NCBI RefSeq assembly: GCF_000012365.1 | Contig: NC_007651.1 | Span: forward strand, 186,001-250,000 | Source of the DNA: Burkholderia thailandensis E264 | GTDB taxonomy: Bacteria; Pseudomonadota; Gammaproteobacteria; Burkholderiales; Burkholderiaceae | Length of the DNA: 64,000 bases | Direction of reading: 5' to 3' | The notes under the pieces: model-generated | What the model was told of the DNA's origin: nothing | Seen by the model: the letters and a program-made list of their open reading frames with translations, nothing else | The model's database searches: none | In this document: in pieces, positions 1 through 9,165 of the stretch | How positions within the stretch are numbered: position 1 is the stretch's first letter | How the letters are laid out: each line of letters starts with the position of its first letter | Made by a program: the position numbers and the translations under genes

Positions 1-787
1 CGCCGATCACGTCGGCTTCGGTTTCGTCGGTCGGATCGTAGCGGACCGACGCGAAGCGCTCGACGACGCCAAGCGGCGCGGGCAGCGGCTCCGAGAGCCC
101 GAACAGGGGCGGCAGCGGCGTCGCGCCCGTGCCGAGTGACGCGGCCTGTTGCTCGCCGAGGCTCGAGCGCGCATGTTCGCGCAGCGCGTGCGCGATCTCG
201 TGCGCGAACAGCACGCCGATCTCGTCGTCGGTGAGGCGCAGCCGGTCGAGCAGCCCGCTGTCGACGAGCACCTTGCCGCCGGGCAGGCAGAACGCGCGGA
301 TCGAGCGCGAGCGCAGCACCTCGATTTCCCAGTTCCAGCCCTTCACGCGCTCGCTCCACTTGACCGCATACGGCGCGAGCCGCGTGACGATCGTGCGCAG
401 CCGCTTCACGCGCGCGTTGTTCGGCGGCAGCAGGCGCTCGCGCTGCGCGGCGTCCTGCACGGTCTGCCGGTACTCGTTGTCGGTCAGTTGTTCGAGGAGC
501 GGCGACGGAATCAGGCTGCGAAACACGATCGCGTTGCCGTAGCGCACCTGCTGATCGCCGAGCCCATATGGTTTCGGGTTGCCGGCAGCGGGCGCCGCGG
601 CGGGCGCCGCCGGGGCGGCGGCCGAAGGCGCGCTCGGCGCAGGCGGCGCGGACGGCGTGCCGTTGTCGGCGACGAGCATCGGTTCGGCCATGCACAGCTC
701 GAGCCCGAGCGCCGGGCCCGCGACGCCGAGCGCGACGCCGCCCACGAGCGTGAGCGCGGCGCGTGCGGCGCGCAGCTTAGCCGGCAC
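1..787 (-). CDS. M48 family metalloprotease, exported (C-terminus off the left edge)
   Basis: Zinc metalloprotease of the M48 family (LoiP/BepA/HtpX-like), probably acting on envelope proteins. The active-site motif HEIAHALREH is visible on the minus strand near position 210, inside a typical M48 context (LPGGKVLVDSGLLD upstream). The N-terminus has basic residues followed by a hydrophobic stretch (LTLVGGVALGVAGPALGL) like a signal peptide, then a Pro/Ala-rich linker. I chose a GTG start at 787 because a GAGG lies about 6 bases upstream; it overlaps the end of the upstream permease gene by 11 bp, suggesting coupled translation. About 262 residues are visible; the C-terminal domain is outside the window, so the exact subfamily is unresolved. 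Confidence 0.85.
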   Translation of the reverse strand, partial: MPAKLRAARAALTLVGGVALGVAGPALGLELCMAEPMLVADNGTPSAPPAPSAPSAAAPAAPAAAPAAGNPKPYGLGDQQVRYGNAIVFRSLIPSPLLEQLTDNEYRQTVQDAAQRERLLPPNNARVKRLRTIVTRLAPYAVKWSERVKGWNWEIEVLRSRSIRAFCLPGGKVLVDSGLLDRLRLTDDEIGVLFAHEIAHALREHARSSLGEQQAASLGTGATPLPPLFGLSEPLPAPLGVVERFASVRYDPTDETEADVIG

Positions 788-2090
788 GGGCGGCCTCGTT
801 GCCGGACATGCTGCCGTTCCACGGCGCGATCTTGAACAGCAGCAGCATCCCGGGGATGCCGAGCGCCGCGCAGACGAGGAAATAGTCGAACCAGCCGATC
901 TGCGCCACGATGAAGCCGCTCGACGCCGACGCGAGCGTGCGCGGCACCGACGCGAGGCTCGTGAAGAGCGCGAATTGCGTTGCGGTATAGCGCGGGTCCG
1001 TCGTGCTCGCGATGTACGCGGTGAACGCGGCGAGCGTGAGGCCCGTCGAGAACGTCTCGAAGCCGTAGATGGCGGCCATCAGCACGGAATCCGGGCCCGC
1101 CTTGGCGAGCCACGCGAAACCGAGCGTCGACACGATCTGCAGGACCCCGAAGATCCACAGCCCGCGCGCGATGCCGATCTTCACGAGCCACACGCCGCCG
1201 ATGATGCCGCCCGCGAGGCTCGCCCAGAACGCGGTCGTCTTCGCGATCACGCCGATCTGCGTCTTGTTGAAGCCGAGGTCGAGGAAGAACGATGTCGACA
1301 GCGTCGTCGCCATCGTGTCGCCGAGCTTGTAGAGGAAGATGAAGCCGAGCACGAGCAGCGCGCCGCGCCAGCCGTCGCGGCCGATGAACTCGCGAAACGG
1401 CAGGATCACCGCTTCCGAGAGATTCTTCGGCGGCGCGCCGTGCACGTCCGGCTCGCGCACGACGAGCGTCATCACGATGCCGGGCAGCATGAACGCGGCG
1501 GTGAGCGCGAACACGGCGTCCCACGGCAGATGATCGGACAGGATCAGCGACAGCGAGCCGGGAATCAGCGCGGCGACCTTGTACGCGTTCACGTGCACGG
1601 CGTTGCCCAGGCCCTGTTCGGTGTCGCGCAGCAGCTCGCGGCGGTATGCGTCGATCACGATGTCGGCGCTCGCGCCGAAGAACGCGACGAGCGTCGTCAG
1701 CGCGGCGACCGTCCAGATCGATTCGCGCGGCGACACGAAGCCGAGCGCGGCGATCGCCGCAGCGACGAGCAACTGCGTGACGAGCATCCAGCCGCGCCGC
1801 CGCCCCGGCCGCCAGCCGGGCAGGCGCGGGATGAAGCGGTCCATCAGCGGCGCCCACAGGAACTTCCACGTATAGGGGAACTGAATGAGCGCGAAGAGGC
1901 CGATTTCCTTCAGGTTCACGCCTTCCGAGCGCAGCCAGGCCTGCACCAGGTAGACGAGCGTGAAGAGCGGCAGTCCCGACGTGAAGCCGAGAAAGACGCA
2001 AATCAGCATGTGCGTGTTCAGATACGCGCGCCAGCCCGGGTGGTCCTCGTGGGCGTTGAGGGCGGGTGCGTCGTGCGGCGGTTTGGTCAT
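777..2090 (-). CDS. ampG: AmpG-family muropeptide MFS transporter
   Basis: A 437-residue inner-membrane major facilitator protein of the AmpG type, which imports anhydro-muropeptides for cell-wall recycling and, in many bacteria, feeds beta-lactamase induction. The N-terminal segment (FLGFTSGLPLFTLVYLVQAW), the motif WAPLMDR after the second helix and GASADIVIDAYRRELL are characteristic of the family. About twelve hydrophobic segments are visible. It starts 11 bp after metW on the same strand, so it may be read from the met transcript, although no functional link is obvious. The M48 protease gene overlaps its 3' end. AmpG rather than a general sugar MFS is well supported by these motifs; substrate is inferred from the family. 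Confidence 0.85.
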   Translation of the reverse strand: MTKPPHDAPALNAHEDHPGWRAYLNTHMLICVFLGFTSGLPLFTLVYLVQAWLRSEGVNLKEIGLFALIQFPYTWKFLWAPLMDRFIPRLPGWRPGRRRGWMLVTQLLVAAAIAALGFVSPRESIWTVAALTTLVAFFGASADIVIDAYRRELLRDTEQGLGNAVHVNAYKVAALIPGSLSLILSDHLPWDAVFALTAAFMLPGIVMTLVVREPDVHGAPPKNLSEAVILPFREFIGRDGWRGALLVLGFIFLYKLGDTMATTLSTSFFLDLGFNKTQIGVIAKTTAFWASLAGGIIGGVWLVKIGIARGLWIFGVLQIVSTLGFAWLAKAGPDSVLMAAIYGFETFSTGLTLAAFTAYIASTTDPRYTATQFALFTSLASVPRTLASASSGFIVAQIGWFDYFLVCAALGIPGMLLLFKIAPWNGSMSGNEAARAG

Positions 2091-2101
2091 CGAACTAAAT
2101 A

Positions 2102-2716
2102 CTAGGGTTGTCTCCGCTTGACGCGGTAGACCGCAAGACTACCACGCCAGTTCACTCCCCATCGAATCGGTTGGCCTTCGTGCAGCACGGCGCGGTCGAG
2201 AATCTCGACGCCGACTTCGGGCGCGAGCGCTTCGAAATCCTTGATCGTCAGCACCCGCACGTTGGGCGTGTTGTGCCACTGATAAGGCAGCGATTTCGAC
2301 ACCGGCATCCGGCCGCGCAGCACCGATAGCCGGTGCGACCAGTAGCCGAAGTTCGGAAACGACACGATGCATTCGCGCCCGACGCGCGCGGTCTCGCGCA
2401 GGATCGCGGCGGTCTGGTGGATCGTCTGCAGCGTCTGCGACAGGATCGCGAAATCGAAGCTGTGATCCTCGAAGAGGCGCAGGCCGTCCTCGAGATTCTG
2501 CTGGATCACGTTGATGCCGTTCTTCACGCTCGCGAGCACGCCCGCGTCGTTGATCTCGACGCCGTAGCCGGATACTTCGAGCTCCTCGGTCAAAAGCGAC
2601 AGCAGCGACCCGTCGCCGCAGCCGAGATCGAGGACCGTCGAGCGCGGCTCGACCCAGCGCGCGATCGCGCGAAAGTCCGCGCGCGCGGACAGCGTGTTCA
2701 GCGCCTGTTGGTTCAT
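2102..2716 (-). CDS. metW: methionine biosynthesis protein MetW
   Basis: A 204-residue class I SAM-dependent methyltransferase-fold protein. The glycine-rich motif [11 protein letters not shown] is at residues 29-39, and the family signature GYGVEIND follows. MetW accompanies MetX in proteobacteria and is reported to be needed for full homoserine acyltransferase activity; its own reaction is uncertain. Its ATG start overlaps the metX stop codon as ATGA, so the two are translationally coupled. It ends 11 bp before the ampG start. The start is well fixed by the overlap and by the family's usual N-terminus. Confidence 0.93.
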   Translation of the reverse strand: MNQQALNTLSARADFRAIARWVEPRSTVLDLGCGDGSLLSLLTEELEVSGYGVEINDAGVLASVKNGINVIQQNLEDGLRLFEDHSFDFAILSQTLQTIHQTAAILRETARVGRECIVSFPNFGYWSHRLSVLRGRMPVSKSLPYQWHNTPNVRVLTIKDFEALAPEVGVEILDRAVLHEGQPIRWGVNWRGSLAVYRVKRRQP

Positions 2717-3858
2717 GCGCCCACCTCCTCGGCAATTCGTTCGTAATAGGCGCGCACCAGGTTGTGGTAGCGCGCGTCGTCGAGCAGGAACGCGTCGTGC
2801 CCGTGCGGCGCGTCGATCTCCGCGTACGACACCGAGCGCCGGTTGTCGAGCAGCGCCTTCACGATCTCGCGCGAGCGCGCGGGCGCGAAGCGCCAGTCGG
2901 TCGTGAAGCTCGCGACGAGATACTTCGCCTTCGTGTGCGCGAGCGCCGCGCTCAGGTTGCCGTTGAACGCCTTCGCCGGATCGAAGTAGTCGAGCGCGCG
3001 CGTGATCAGCAGGTACGTGTTCGCGTCGAAGTAGTCGGCGAACTTGTCGCCCTGGTAGCGCAGGTACGACTCGACTTCGAACTCGACGTCGAAATTGAAG
3101 TTGTACGCGTCGAGCGCGCCGTCCGCGCGGCGCAGCGCGCGGCCGAATTTTTCGGCCATGTCGTCGTCGGACAGATACGTGATGTGGCCGATCATCCGCG
3201 CGACGCGCAGGCCGCGCCGCGGCTTCACGCCGTGCGCGTAGTAGTCGCCGCCGTGGAAATCGGGGTCCGACAGGATCGCCGAGCGCGCGACCTCGTTGAA
3301 CGCGATGTTCTGCGCGGACAGCTTCGGCGTCGACGCGATGTCGATGCAGTGCGCGACCCGCTCCGGATACAGCAGGCTCCACGCGAGCGCCTGCATCCCG
3401 CCGAGGCTGCCGCCCATCACCGCGGCGAAGCGCTCGATGCCGAACGCATCGGCGACGCGCGCCTGCGCGTGCACCCAATCCTCGACCGTCACGACGGGAA
3501 AGCGCGCGCCGTACGGCGTGCCGGTTGCCGGATCGATGCTCATCGGCCCCGTCGAGCCGAAACACGAGCCGAGATTGTTCACGCCGATCACGAAGAAGCG
3601 GTTCGTGTCGAGCGGCTTGCCGGGCCCGACCATGTTGTCCCACCAGCCGGTGCTGCGCGGATCGTCCGCGTAGACGCCCGCGACGTGATGCGACGCGTTG
3701 AGCGCGTGGCAGACGAGCACCGCGTTCGAGCGCGCGGCGTTGAGCTCGCCGTAGGTCTCGACGACGAGCTGATAGTTGCCGAGCACGCTGCCGCTTTGCA
3801 GGCGCAGCGGTTCGGCGAAATGCATGGTGTGTGGAGCGACGACGCCGATCGATTCCAT
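2713..3858 (-). CDS. metX: homoserine O-acyltransferase MetX
   Basis: A 381-residue alpha/beta hydrolase that acylates L-homoserine, the first committed step of methionine synthesis by direct sulfhydrylation. The nucleophile elbow GGSLGG puts the catalytic serine at residue 151; the histidine lies in PHGHDAFL near residue 354 and the aspartate in TTDWRF. N-terminal [13 protein letters not shown] and [11 protein letters not shown] are classic MetX. Acetyl versus succinyl donor cannot be settled from sequence by eye. The ATG is preceded by AAGGCGG at 5 bp. The gene lies behind a structured SAM-II-like leader and is coupled to metW. Confidence 0.96.
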   Translation of the reverse strand: MESIGVVAPHTMHFAEPLRLQSGSVLGNYQLVVETYGELNAARSNAVLVCHALNASHHVAGVYADDPRSTGWWDNMVGPGKPLDTNRFFVIGVNNLGSCFGSTGPMSIDPATGTPYGARFPVVTVEDWVHAQARVADAFGIERFAAVMGGSLGGMQALAWSLLYPERVAHCIDIASTPKLSAQNIAFNEVARSAILSDPDFHGGDYYAHGVKPRRGLRVARMIGHITYLSDDDMAEKFGRALRRADGALDAYNFNFDVEFEVESYLRYQGDKFADYFDANTYLLITRALDYFDPAKAFNGNLSAALAHTKAKYLVASFTTDWRFAPARSREIVKALLDNRRSVSYAEIDAPHGHDAFLLDDARYHNLVRAYYERIAEEVGA

Positions 3859-4061
3859 TCGTTCCGCCTTATGACTGGGCGGCTAAATGGTTGTCGGGCG
3901 TGCGCGGGAAGCGGGGGCAGGCTGACGACCTCTTTAGCCGCATTTGTAGTGAACCCGCCGGGAACGAGCCCCGGCCGGTTCGCGCGCCCGCAATCGAGTC
4001 AGCAAATCGGCGCGCTTTCCGAGCATCGCCGCGAAGCGGCGACGATAGCCGGGCAAGTATA
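3859..4061 (-). promoter_or_regulatory. metX promoter and SAM-II-like riboswitch leader
   Basis: Read on the minus strand, a -10-like TATACT (4056-4061) is followed by a leader with SAM-II features. P1 is GCGCGCC (4015-4009) with GGCGCGC (3988-3982), closing a 20-nt loop that starts GATTT and ends ATTGCG. An extra hairpin (3981-3951) is inserted, then the 3' element ACAAATGCGGCTAAAGAGG (3947-3929). The 9-mer GCGGCTAAA (3941-3933) is perfectly complementary to TTTAGCCGC (3887-3879). The adjacent CCGCC (3882-3878) can pair with GGCGG of the ribosome site (3868-3864). This gives a simple model: SAM-bound aptamer frees CCGCC to block translation. Seen: the helices and motifs. Known: SAM-II precedes metA/metX genes in proteobacteria. 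Inferred: function here. Positions 4062-4163, up to the slmA stop codon, hold nothing else I recognise. Confidence 0.7.
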
Positions 4062-4163
4062 ACGGAAAAATTTCCGCGCCGCGGCGACGGAGGGGGGAGC
4101 CGCGCGTCCGGCGTCGCCCGCGCGTCGATGCGTGCCGGATGCTTGTTGCCGCCCCGCTTCGCG

Positions 4164-4856
4164 TTACTGCAGGATCAGCCGCAATTGCGCGTCGGCGTGC
4201 TCGCCGGGCGCTTTCGTGAAGCCGCTCTTTGCATAACGGTGCCAGCGCCCGAGCACGTAGCTGACGACGAGGCTCGCGCGCAGCGCCGGATCGTAGTCGT
4301 CCGGCAGCGGCACGGGCGGCGGCGCGCCGCCGCCGGCTCCGTCGGCGCGCGCGTTCGCGTCGAGGAGCGCGACGCGCAGACATTGCTTGATCGACGCCTC
4401 GACCCGCTCGAGCATCTGATCGACGCGCTCGGCGAGGCGCTCGTGCTCGCCGACGAGCGCCTCGCCCGTCAGCACGCGCGTCATGCCGGGATTCCTTGCG
4501 GAAAAATTGAGCAGCATCAACGCGATCGAGCGCGCCTGCAGCACGCCGTTCGGCTCGTTCGCGGCAATCTGGTTGACGAGCCCGAAGAACGTTTCCTCGA
4601 TGAATTCGATCAGGCCTTCGAACATCTGCGCCTTGCTCGAGAAATGCCGGTACAGCGCGGCCTCCGACACGTCGAGGCGCGCGGCGAGCGCCGCCGTCGT
4701 GATCTTCTCGCGCTTCGGCGATTCGAGCATCGACGCGAGCGTCTGCAGGATGTGCACGCGCCGCTCGCCCGGTTTCGGGCGCGCGCGGCTCGCGGCGTTG
4801 CGTTTGTCGCCCGCCGCTGCGGTTACTGCCGGGTCCTGCGGGTGAGTCGGCTGCAT
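4164..4856 (-). CDS. slmA: nucleoid occlusion factor SlmA (TetR family)
   Basis: A 230-residue TetR-fold protein. The N-terminal helix-turn-helix (ITTAALAARLDVSEAALYRHF, about residues 54-74) is followed by the SlmA-typical SKAQMFEGLIEFIEETFF. SlmA binds dispersed chromosomal sites and blocks FtsZ ring assembly over the nucleoid. It is a little longer than the E. coli protein, mainly by a basic N-terminal tail and a Pro/Gly-rich insert near residues 180-190. The ATG at 4856 lies inside the end of the HAD nucleotidase gene (34-bp overlap); longer starts would run further into that gene. It is the last gene of the argB-HAD-slmA run. Confidence 0.9.
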   Translation of the reverse strand: MQPTHPQDPAVTAAAGDKRNAASRARPKPGERRVHILQTLASMLESPKREKITTAALAARLDVSEAALYRHFSSKAQMFEGLIEFIEETFFGLVNQIAANEPNGVLQARSIALMLLNFSARNPGMTRVLTGEALVGEHERLAERVDQMLERVEASIKQCLRVALLDANARADGAGGGAPPPVPLPDDYDPALRASLVVSYVLGRWHRYAKSGFTKAPGEHADAQLRLILQ

Positions 4857-5626
4857 TTTCGTCGCCCCGATCGAGTGCCCAATCGCAGCGATTTTAGCGA
4901 ACCAATGCGACGATCGACATAGTGCGGTCGTCCGTAGCTTGGCAGATGACCGGGCAGATGCCCCGTGATCCAGACGGTGCGGATGCCGAGCCGCTTGTAG
5001 CGCTTCAGGTGGCCGCGCGTGTCCTCGACGAGGATCGTGTCCGACAGGCGCGCGTGCGCCGTGCGCATCGCCCGGCGCAGCATCGTCGCGTCGGGCTTCG
5101 CGCGCCAAGCGCGGCGGTCGCGCATCTGCTCGATCGCGATCACGCGCTCGAACAGGCGCTCGATCTTCAGCTCGCGCAGCACCGCGCGCGCGTATGCTTC
5201 GGGCGCGTTCGTCAGCACGATCTTGCGGCCGGGCAGCGCGGCGACGAGCCGTGCGAGCCCGCGCTCGGCGCGCACCATCGACGGCAGGTCGGCGAACGTG
5301 TGGACCACCTTCAGGAAATCGTGCGGATCGATCGGGTGATGGCGCGCGAGGCCCAGGAGCGCCGCGCCGTAGCGGCGCGTGTAGTGGGTGCGCAGGTGAT
5401 CGGCGTGCGCGCGCTCGACCTTCAGCGTATCGATGATGTACTGCGTCATCGCCCGGTTGATCGCCGGGAAGATCGCGTGCGACGCGTGGTGCAGCGTGTT
5501 GTCGAGATCGAAGAGCCAGACGGGGCCGCCCGCCTGCGGGCGGGCGCGCCGCTCGCGCCGGCGTTCGGGCGGCTGCTTGCTTGCAGGCGGCGAGGCCGTG
5601 CGGCGCGGCTGGCGGCGCGCGCTCAA
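4823..5626 (-). CDS. pyrimidine 5'-nucleotidase, HAD superfamily
   Basis: A HAD hydrolase of about 267 residues related to Sdt1/SSM1-type pyrimidine 5'-nucleotidases. Motif I is [11 protein letters not shown], motif [11 protein letters not shown], and motif [17 protein letters not shown]. No in-frame ATG or GTG exists between the argB stop and motif I. The best start is therefore a TTG at 5626 that overlaps the argB TGA as TTGA, implying re-initiation by ribosomes leaving argB. The N-terminal 30 residues are basic and Pro-rich and precede the HAD core. The C-terminal end overlaps slmA. Dephosphorylation of UMP/CMP is inferred from the family. Confidence 0.85.
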   Translation of the reverse strand: MSARRQPRRTASPPASKQPPERRRERRARPQAGGPVWLFDLDNTLHHASHAIFPAINRAMTQYIIDTLKVERAHADHLRTHYTRRYGAALLGLARHHPIDPHDFLKVVHTFADLPSMVRAERGLARLVAALPGRKIVLTNAPEAYARAVLRELKIERLFERVIAIEQMRDRRAWRAKPDATMLRRAMRTAHARLSDTILVEDTRGHLKRYKRLGIRTVWITGHLPGHLPSYGRPHYVDRRIGSLKSLRLGTRSGRRKCSRLTRRTRQ

Positions 5627-6522
5627 TGCGAGCGGATCATCGTGCCGAACGGCTGCTCGGTCAGGATTTCGAGCAGCACGGAGTGCTCGATGCGGCCGTC
5701 GACGATGTGGACCGACTTCACGCCGCTCTTCGCCGCGTCGAGCGCGGACGAGATCTTCGGCAGCATGCCGCCCGAGATCGTGCCGTCCTCGAAGAGCGCG
5801 TCGATCTCGCGTGCGGACAGGTCGGTCAGCAGGTTGCCTTCCTTGTCCATCACGCCGGGGATGTTCGTCATCATCACGAGCTTCTCGGCGTTCAGCACGG
5901 TCGCGAGCTTGCCCGCGACGAGGTCCGCGTTGATGTTGTACGACAGGCCGTCCTCGCCGAAGCCGATCGGCGAGATCACCGGAATGAACGCATCGTCCTG
6001 CAGCGCCCTCACGACGGCCGGGTTGATCGCCTCGACCTCGCCGACCTGGCCGATGTCGACGTACTCGCCCGGGTTGTCGCGGTCCGGCATCATCAGCTTG
6101 CGCGCGTGGATGAGGCCGCCGTCCTTGCCCGTCAGGCCGACCGCGTGGCCGCCGAAATGGTTGATCAGCGTGACGATGTCCTGCTGCACCTCGCCGCCCA
6201 GCACCCACTCGACGACTTCCATCGTCTCTTCGTCGGTGACGCGCATCCCCTGGATGAACGTGCCCTGCTTGCCGATCTTCTTGAGCGCCTGGTCGATCTG
6301 CGGGCCGCCGCCGTGCACGATCACCGGGTTGATGCCGACGAGCTTCAGCAGGATCACGTCGCGCGCGAAGCCTTGCTTGAGCCGCTCTTCCGTCATCGCG
6401 TTGCCGCCGTATTTGATCACCACGGTCTTGCCGTGGTAACGGCGAATGTACGGCAGCGCCTCCGCGAGGATTTCGGCTTTCAGGGAGGGGGAGATCTGCG
6501 AGAGGTCGATCGGCTCGGACAT
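5623..6522 (-). CDS. argB: acetylglutamate kinase
   Basis: A 299-residue amino-acid kinase that phosphorylates N-acetyl-L-glutamate, the second step of arginine synthesis, in the cytoplasm. The substrate and nucleotide motifs [10 protein letters not shown] (near residue 35), VHGGGPQI (near residue 75) and GKDGGLI are present, and the C-terminal [12 protein letters not shown] is typical. Length matches the family. The ATG at 6522 gives the standard N-terminus; longer in-frame starts add only a non-conserved leader. It heads the argB-HAD-slmA run, with overlapping stop and start at the HAD junction. Confidence 0.96.
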   Translation of the reverse strand: MSEPIDLSQISPSLKAEILAEALPYIRRYHGKTVVIKYGGNAMTEERLKQGFARDVILLKLVGINPVIVHGGGPQIDQALKKIGKQGTFIQGMRVTDEETMEVVEWVLGGEVQQDIVTLINHFGGHAVGLTGKDGGLIHARKLMMPDRDNPGEYVDIGQVGEVEAINPAVVRALQDDAFIPVISPIGFGEDGLSYNINADLVAGKLATVLNAEKLVMMTNIPGVMDKEGNLLTDLSAREIDALFEDGTISGGMLPKISSALDAAKSGVKSVHIVDGRIEHSVLLEILTEQPFGTMIRSH

Positions 6523-6847
6523 GGCGGCGGCTCTGGTGCGAAACGTTGAAACAGGCGGAATTGTACAGGAGTGGCGCAGCGCAGCATGGGGTTTTTGGCC
6601 GTTCGGCCAAGGGGCGGCGAGCGTCTCGAAACCCGGCGGCGGCGCCGGAAAAAGTGAGGTTTTCCTGCGCGATCCGCATGCAATTTCCACGCGCGGCGCT
6701 TATGCTTGGCACGTGACGCTTGGCTGCGCGCCGCGAGGCGCCGGCCGTGCGGGCGAGCCGCGGCGGCGGATCGGCTGTTCGGGCCGGCGCCGACGTTCAT
6801 TCTTTTATCGTTTTGCCCACATTCCGGCTTGACCCGGCCCATTTGCG
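6523..6847. promoter_or_regulatory. divergent argB / CWC-protein promoter region
   Basis: No gene is visible in these 325 bp. On the minus strand a -10-like TACAAT sits at 6565-6560, about 40 bp before the argB start. Just upstream is a perfect inverted repeat TTGGCC-GTTC-GGCCAA (6595-6610) that could be an operator or a hairpin. The plus-strand half shows no convincing promoter for the small CWC gene. Assignment as a promoter region is inference from position and the -10-like match. Confidence 0.4.
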
Positions 6848-7105
6848 ATGACCGAGCCCGCCGCCACGTCCGGCCTGATCAGCAAGCGCTGCCCGCGCTG
6901 CGGCAGCGCGTTCGACTGCGGCGCCCGCACGCGTCCGTTCACCTGCTGGTGCGCGGCGATGCCGGCGATGCCGCCCGGCGCGCAACCCGCGACGGGCGCG
7001 CGCTGCCTGTGCCCGGAATGCCTTGCCGACGAGATCGCCCGGCGCATCGCCGCCGGCGCCGTAGGCGCGGGGGCGGGTGCGGATCGACCCAAGCGCGAAG
7101 ACTGA
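6848..7105 (+). CDS. small cysteine-rich CWC family protein
   Basis: An 85-residue protein with a four-pair cysteine pattern: CPRCG at residues 15-19, CG near 24, CWC at 33-35, then CLCPEC near 53-58. This is the Cys-rich CWC arrangement, expected to bind a metal ion such as zinc, but no biochemical function is established. The C-terminal third is Ala/Gly-rich. It ends 17 bp before regB and is probably co-transcribed with it, though a functional tie to redox sensing is only a guess. Confidence 0.75.
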   Translation: MTEPAATSGLISKRCPRCGSAFDCGARTRPFTCWCAAMPAMPPGAQPATGARCLCPECLADEIARRIAAGAVGAGAGADRPKRED

Positions 7106-7122
7106 GAAGGTAAACTGCGCGG

Positions 7123-8403
7123 ATGCAACGAATCACCACTACCGGACGCGTCAACCTGAGCCATCTGTTCTGGTTGCGCAATCTTGCGATCATCGGCCAA
7201 CTCGTCACGATCGCCGTCGTACAGACCTATTTCGGCGTCCATTTGCCATTGCCGGCGATGCTGATGGTGATCGCGCTCGAAATCGTGTTCAACGCGCTCA
7301 CGTGGGTGCGCGTGCTGCGCGCGCGGCCCGAGACCAACTTCGAGCTGCTCGGCCAGCTATGGGTCGACCTGGGCGCGCTGTCGGCGCTTCTGTTCCTGTC
7401 GGGCGGGACGACGAACCCGTTCGTTTCGCTGTATTTGCCGTCGCTCGCGATCGCGGCCGCGGTGCTGCCGTGGCACCTGATGATCTGGCTCGCGGCGTTC
7501 GCGGTCGCGTGCTACCTCGCGCTCGGCTTCGATTCGGTGCCGCTCAATCTGGATAACCCCGCGAATCTGTTCGATTATTTTCGTGCGGGCATGTGGGTGA
7601 ACTTCATGGTGAGCGTCGGGCTCATCGCGTGGTTCGTCGCGCGGATGTCGAGCGCGCTGCGCCAGCGCGACGCGGCGCTCGGCGAGGCGCAGCAGGCGCT
7701 GTTGCGCGACGAGCGCGCGGTCGCGCTCGGCGTGCAGGCGGCCACCGTCGCGCACGAGATGGGCACGCCGCTGTCGACGATCGCGATGCTGACCGAGGAA
7801 TTGCGCGAGGCCGCCCGCACGGATGCGGGGCTCGCGCGCTACGATGCGGACCTGAAGGTGCTCGAGGAGCAGATGTCGCAGTGCACGTCGGCGCTCGCGC
7901 GCCTGAGAAGCCGCGCATCGGAGCGGCCGAGCCGCGAGCCCGTCGGCGAGTGGCTCGACACGTTCGTCGAGCATTGGAGGCTGCGCCATCCGCACGTGCT
8001 GTTCGAGCAGTTGGGGCCGCGGCCCGCGGGCGTCGCCCTCGACGATACGGTCGCGGTCGGCCAGATCCTGACCATCCTGCTCGACAATGCCGCGCGCGCG
8101 AGCCGCGATCGCGTTACGCTGGCGGCAACGATCGCGCACGACGGCGCACGCGACGAAATCGAGTTCGAAGTCTGCGACAACGGGCCGGGCATCCCGGCCG
8201 CGTTGCGCGACACGCTCGGCGCGGCGCCCGTCGACAGCACGCAGGGCGGCCACGGGGTGGGCCTGTACCTGGCGTTCAGCGCGGCGGCGCGCCTGGGCGG
8301 CTCGATCGAGCTCGCCGATGCGCAGCCGCGCGGCACGCGGGTGATCCTGCGGCTGCCGGTCGCACGCCAGGTGGCGGCCGAGATGGCGAACGAAAACGGA
8401 TAG
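7123..8403 (+). CDS. regB: redox sensor histidine kinase RegB/PrrB/ActS type
   Basis: A 426-residue membrane histidine kinase. The first 170 residues hold about six hydrophobic segments. Between them lies GGTTNPF (residues 102-108), matching the GGXXNPF quinone-binding loop of RegB. The H-box VAHEMGTPLSTIAML carries the phosphorylated histidine near residue 210. A cysteine in QMSQCTSAL (near residue 252) aligns in position with the redox-active cysteine region of RegB. The ATP-binding N and G boxes are DNAARAS, DNGPGIP and GGHGVGLYLA. RegB senses respiratory redox state and phosphorylates RegA, whose gene follows after 19 bp. Confidence 0.93.
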   Translation: MQRITTTGRVNLSHLFWLRNLAIIGQLVTIAVVQTYFGVHLPLPAMLMVIALEIVFNALTWVRVLRARPETNFELLGQLWVDLGALSALLFLSGGTTNPFVSLYLPSLAIAAAVLPWHLMIWLAAFAVACYLALGFDSVPLNLDNPANLFDYFRAGMWVNFMVSVGLIAWFVARMSSALRQRDAALGEAQQALLRDERAVALGVQAATVAHEMGTPLSTIAMLTEELREAARTDAGLARYDADLKVLEEQMSQCTSALARLRSRASERPSREPVGEWLDTFVEHWRLRHPHVLFEQLGPRPAGVALDDTVAVGQILTILLDNAARASRDRVTLAATIAHDGARDEIEFEVCDNGPGIPAALRDTLGAAPVDSTQGGHGVGLYLAFSAAARLGGSIELADAQPRGTRVILRLPVARQVAAEMANENG

Positions 8404-8422
8404 ACCAGATGGAGTGATGCAA

Positions 8423-8965
8423 ATGAGCGACAAGAATTTCCTCGTGATCGACGACAACGAAGTGTTTGCCGGCACACTGGCGCGCGGGCTCGAGCGCCGC
8501 GGCTACGCGGTGCGGCAGGCGCACAACAAGGACGAGGCGCTCAAGCTCGCGGGCGCCGAGAAGTTCGAGTTCATCACCGTCGATCTGCACCTCGGCAACG
8601 ATTCGGGCCTGAGCCTCATCGCGCCGCTGTGCGATCTGCAGCCCGATGCGCGGATACTCGTGCTGACCGGCTACGCGAGCATCGCGACCGCGGTGCAGGC
8701 GGTGAAGGACGGCGCGGACAACTACCTCGCGAAGCCGGCGAACGTCGAGTCGATCCTCGCCGCGCTGCAGACGAACGCGACCGAGGTGCAGGCCGAAGAG
8801 GCGCTCGAGAATCCGGTCGTGCTGTCGGTCGACCGGCTCGAATGGGAGCACATCCAGCGCGTGCTCGCGGAGAACAACAACAACATCTCGGCGACCGCGC
8901 GCGCGCTGAACATGCATCGCCGCACGCTGCAGCGCAAGCTCGCGAAGAAGCCGGTGCGGCAGTAA
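8423..8965 (+). CDS. regA: redox response regulator RegA/PrrA/ActR type
   Basis: A 180-residue response regulator. The receiver domain has DDNE near residue 10, the phosphoacceptor in TVDLHLG (near residue 55), and a Lys in YLAKPANV. A short linker leads to a Fis-type C-terminal helix-turn-helix (ISATARALNMHRRTLQRKL), which is near-invariant in RegA proteins. GGAG at 8411-8414 is 8 bp from the ATG at 8423; the upstream in-frame ATG at 8417 and GTG at 8414 are too close to that site to be likely. It is expected to control energy, carbon and respiratory genes under low oxygen, with RegB as partner. Confidence 0.93.
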   Translation: MSDKNFLVIDDNEVFAGTLARGLERRGYAVRQAHNKDEALKLAGAEKFEFITVDLHLGNDSGLSLIAPLCDLQPDARILVLTGYASIATAVQAVKDGADNYLAKPANVESILAALQTNATEVQAEEALENPVVLSVDRLEWEHIQRVLAENNNNISATARALNMHRRTLQRKLAKKPVRQ

Positions 8966-9165
8966 AGGCTCGCCGCGCAGGTCGGGCTGCGCGTGTCGCA
9001 TCGAGGCTGAACGGCCGGCGCGGCGCGCGGCGTTTGTCGGGCGTGCAGCACGAAGCTGGCTTGCGGCCGGCTCGTAGATGGCAATGGTTGGCCGATCGTC
9101 GGCAGGCGGCAGGCGGCCGGCGGCCGGTTCGCGATCGGCCGCCGTTCTCGACCGATTTGCGCCGC

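Noticed and set aside
579..2105. Long plus-strand reading frame opposite the AmpG permease gene
   Set aside because: It is an antisense shadow: Arg/Glu/Ala-rich, no family match, no ribosome site, and the minus strand carries a clear permease.
2764..4062. 432-codon plus-strand frame opposite metX
   Set aside because: Mirror frame created by high GC3 in metX; composition is Arg/Val/Glu-rich without domain resemblance.
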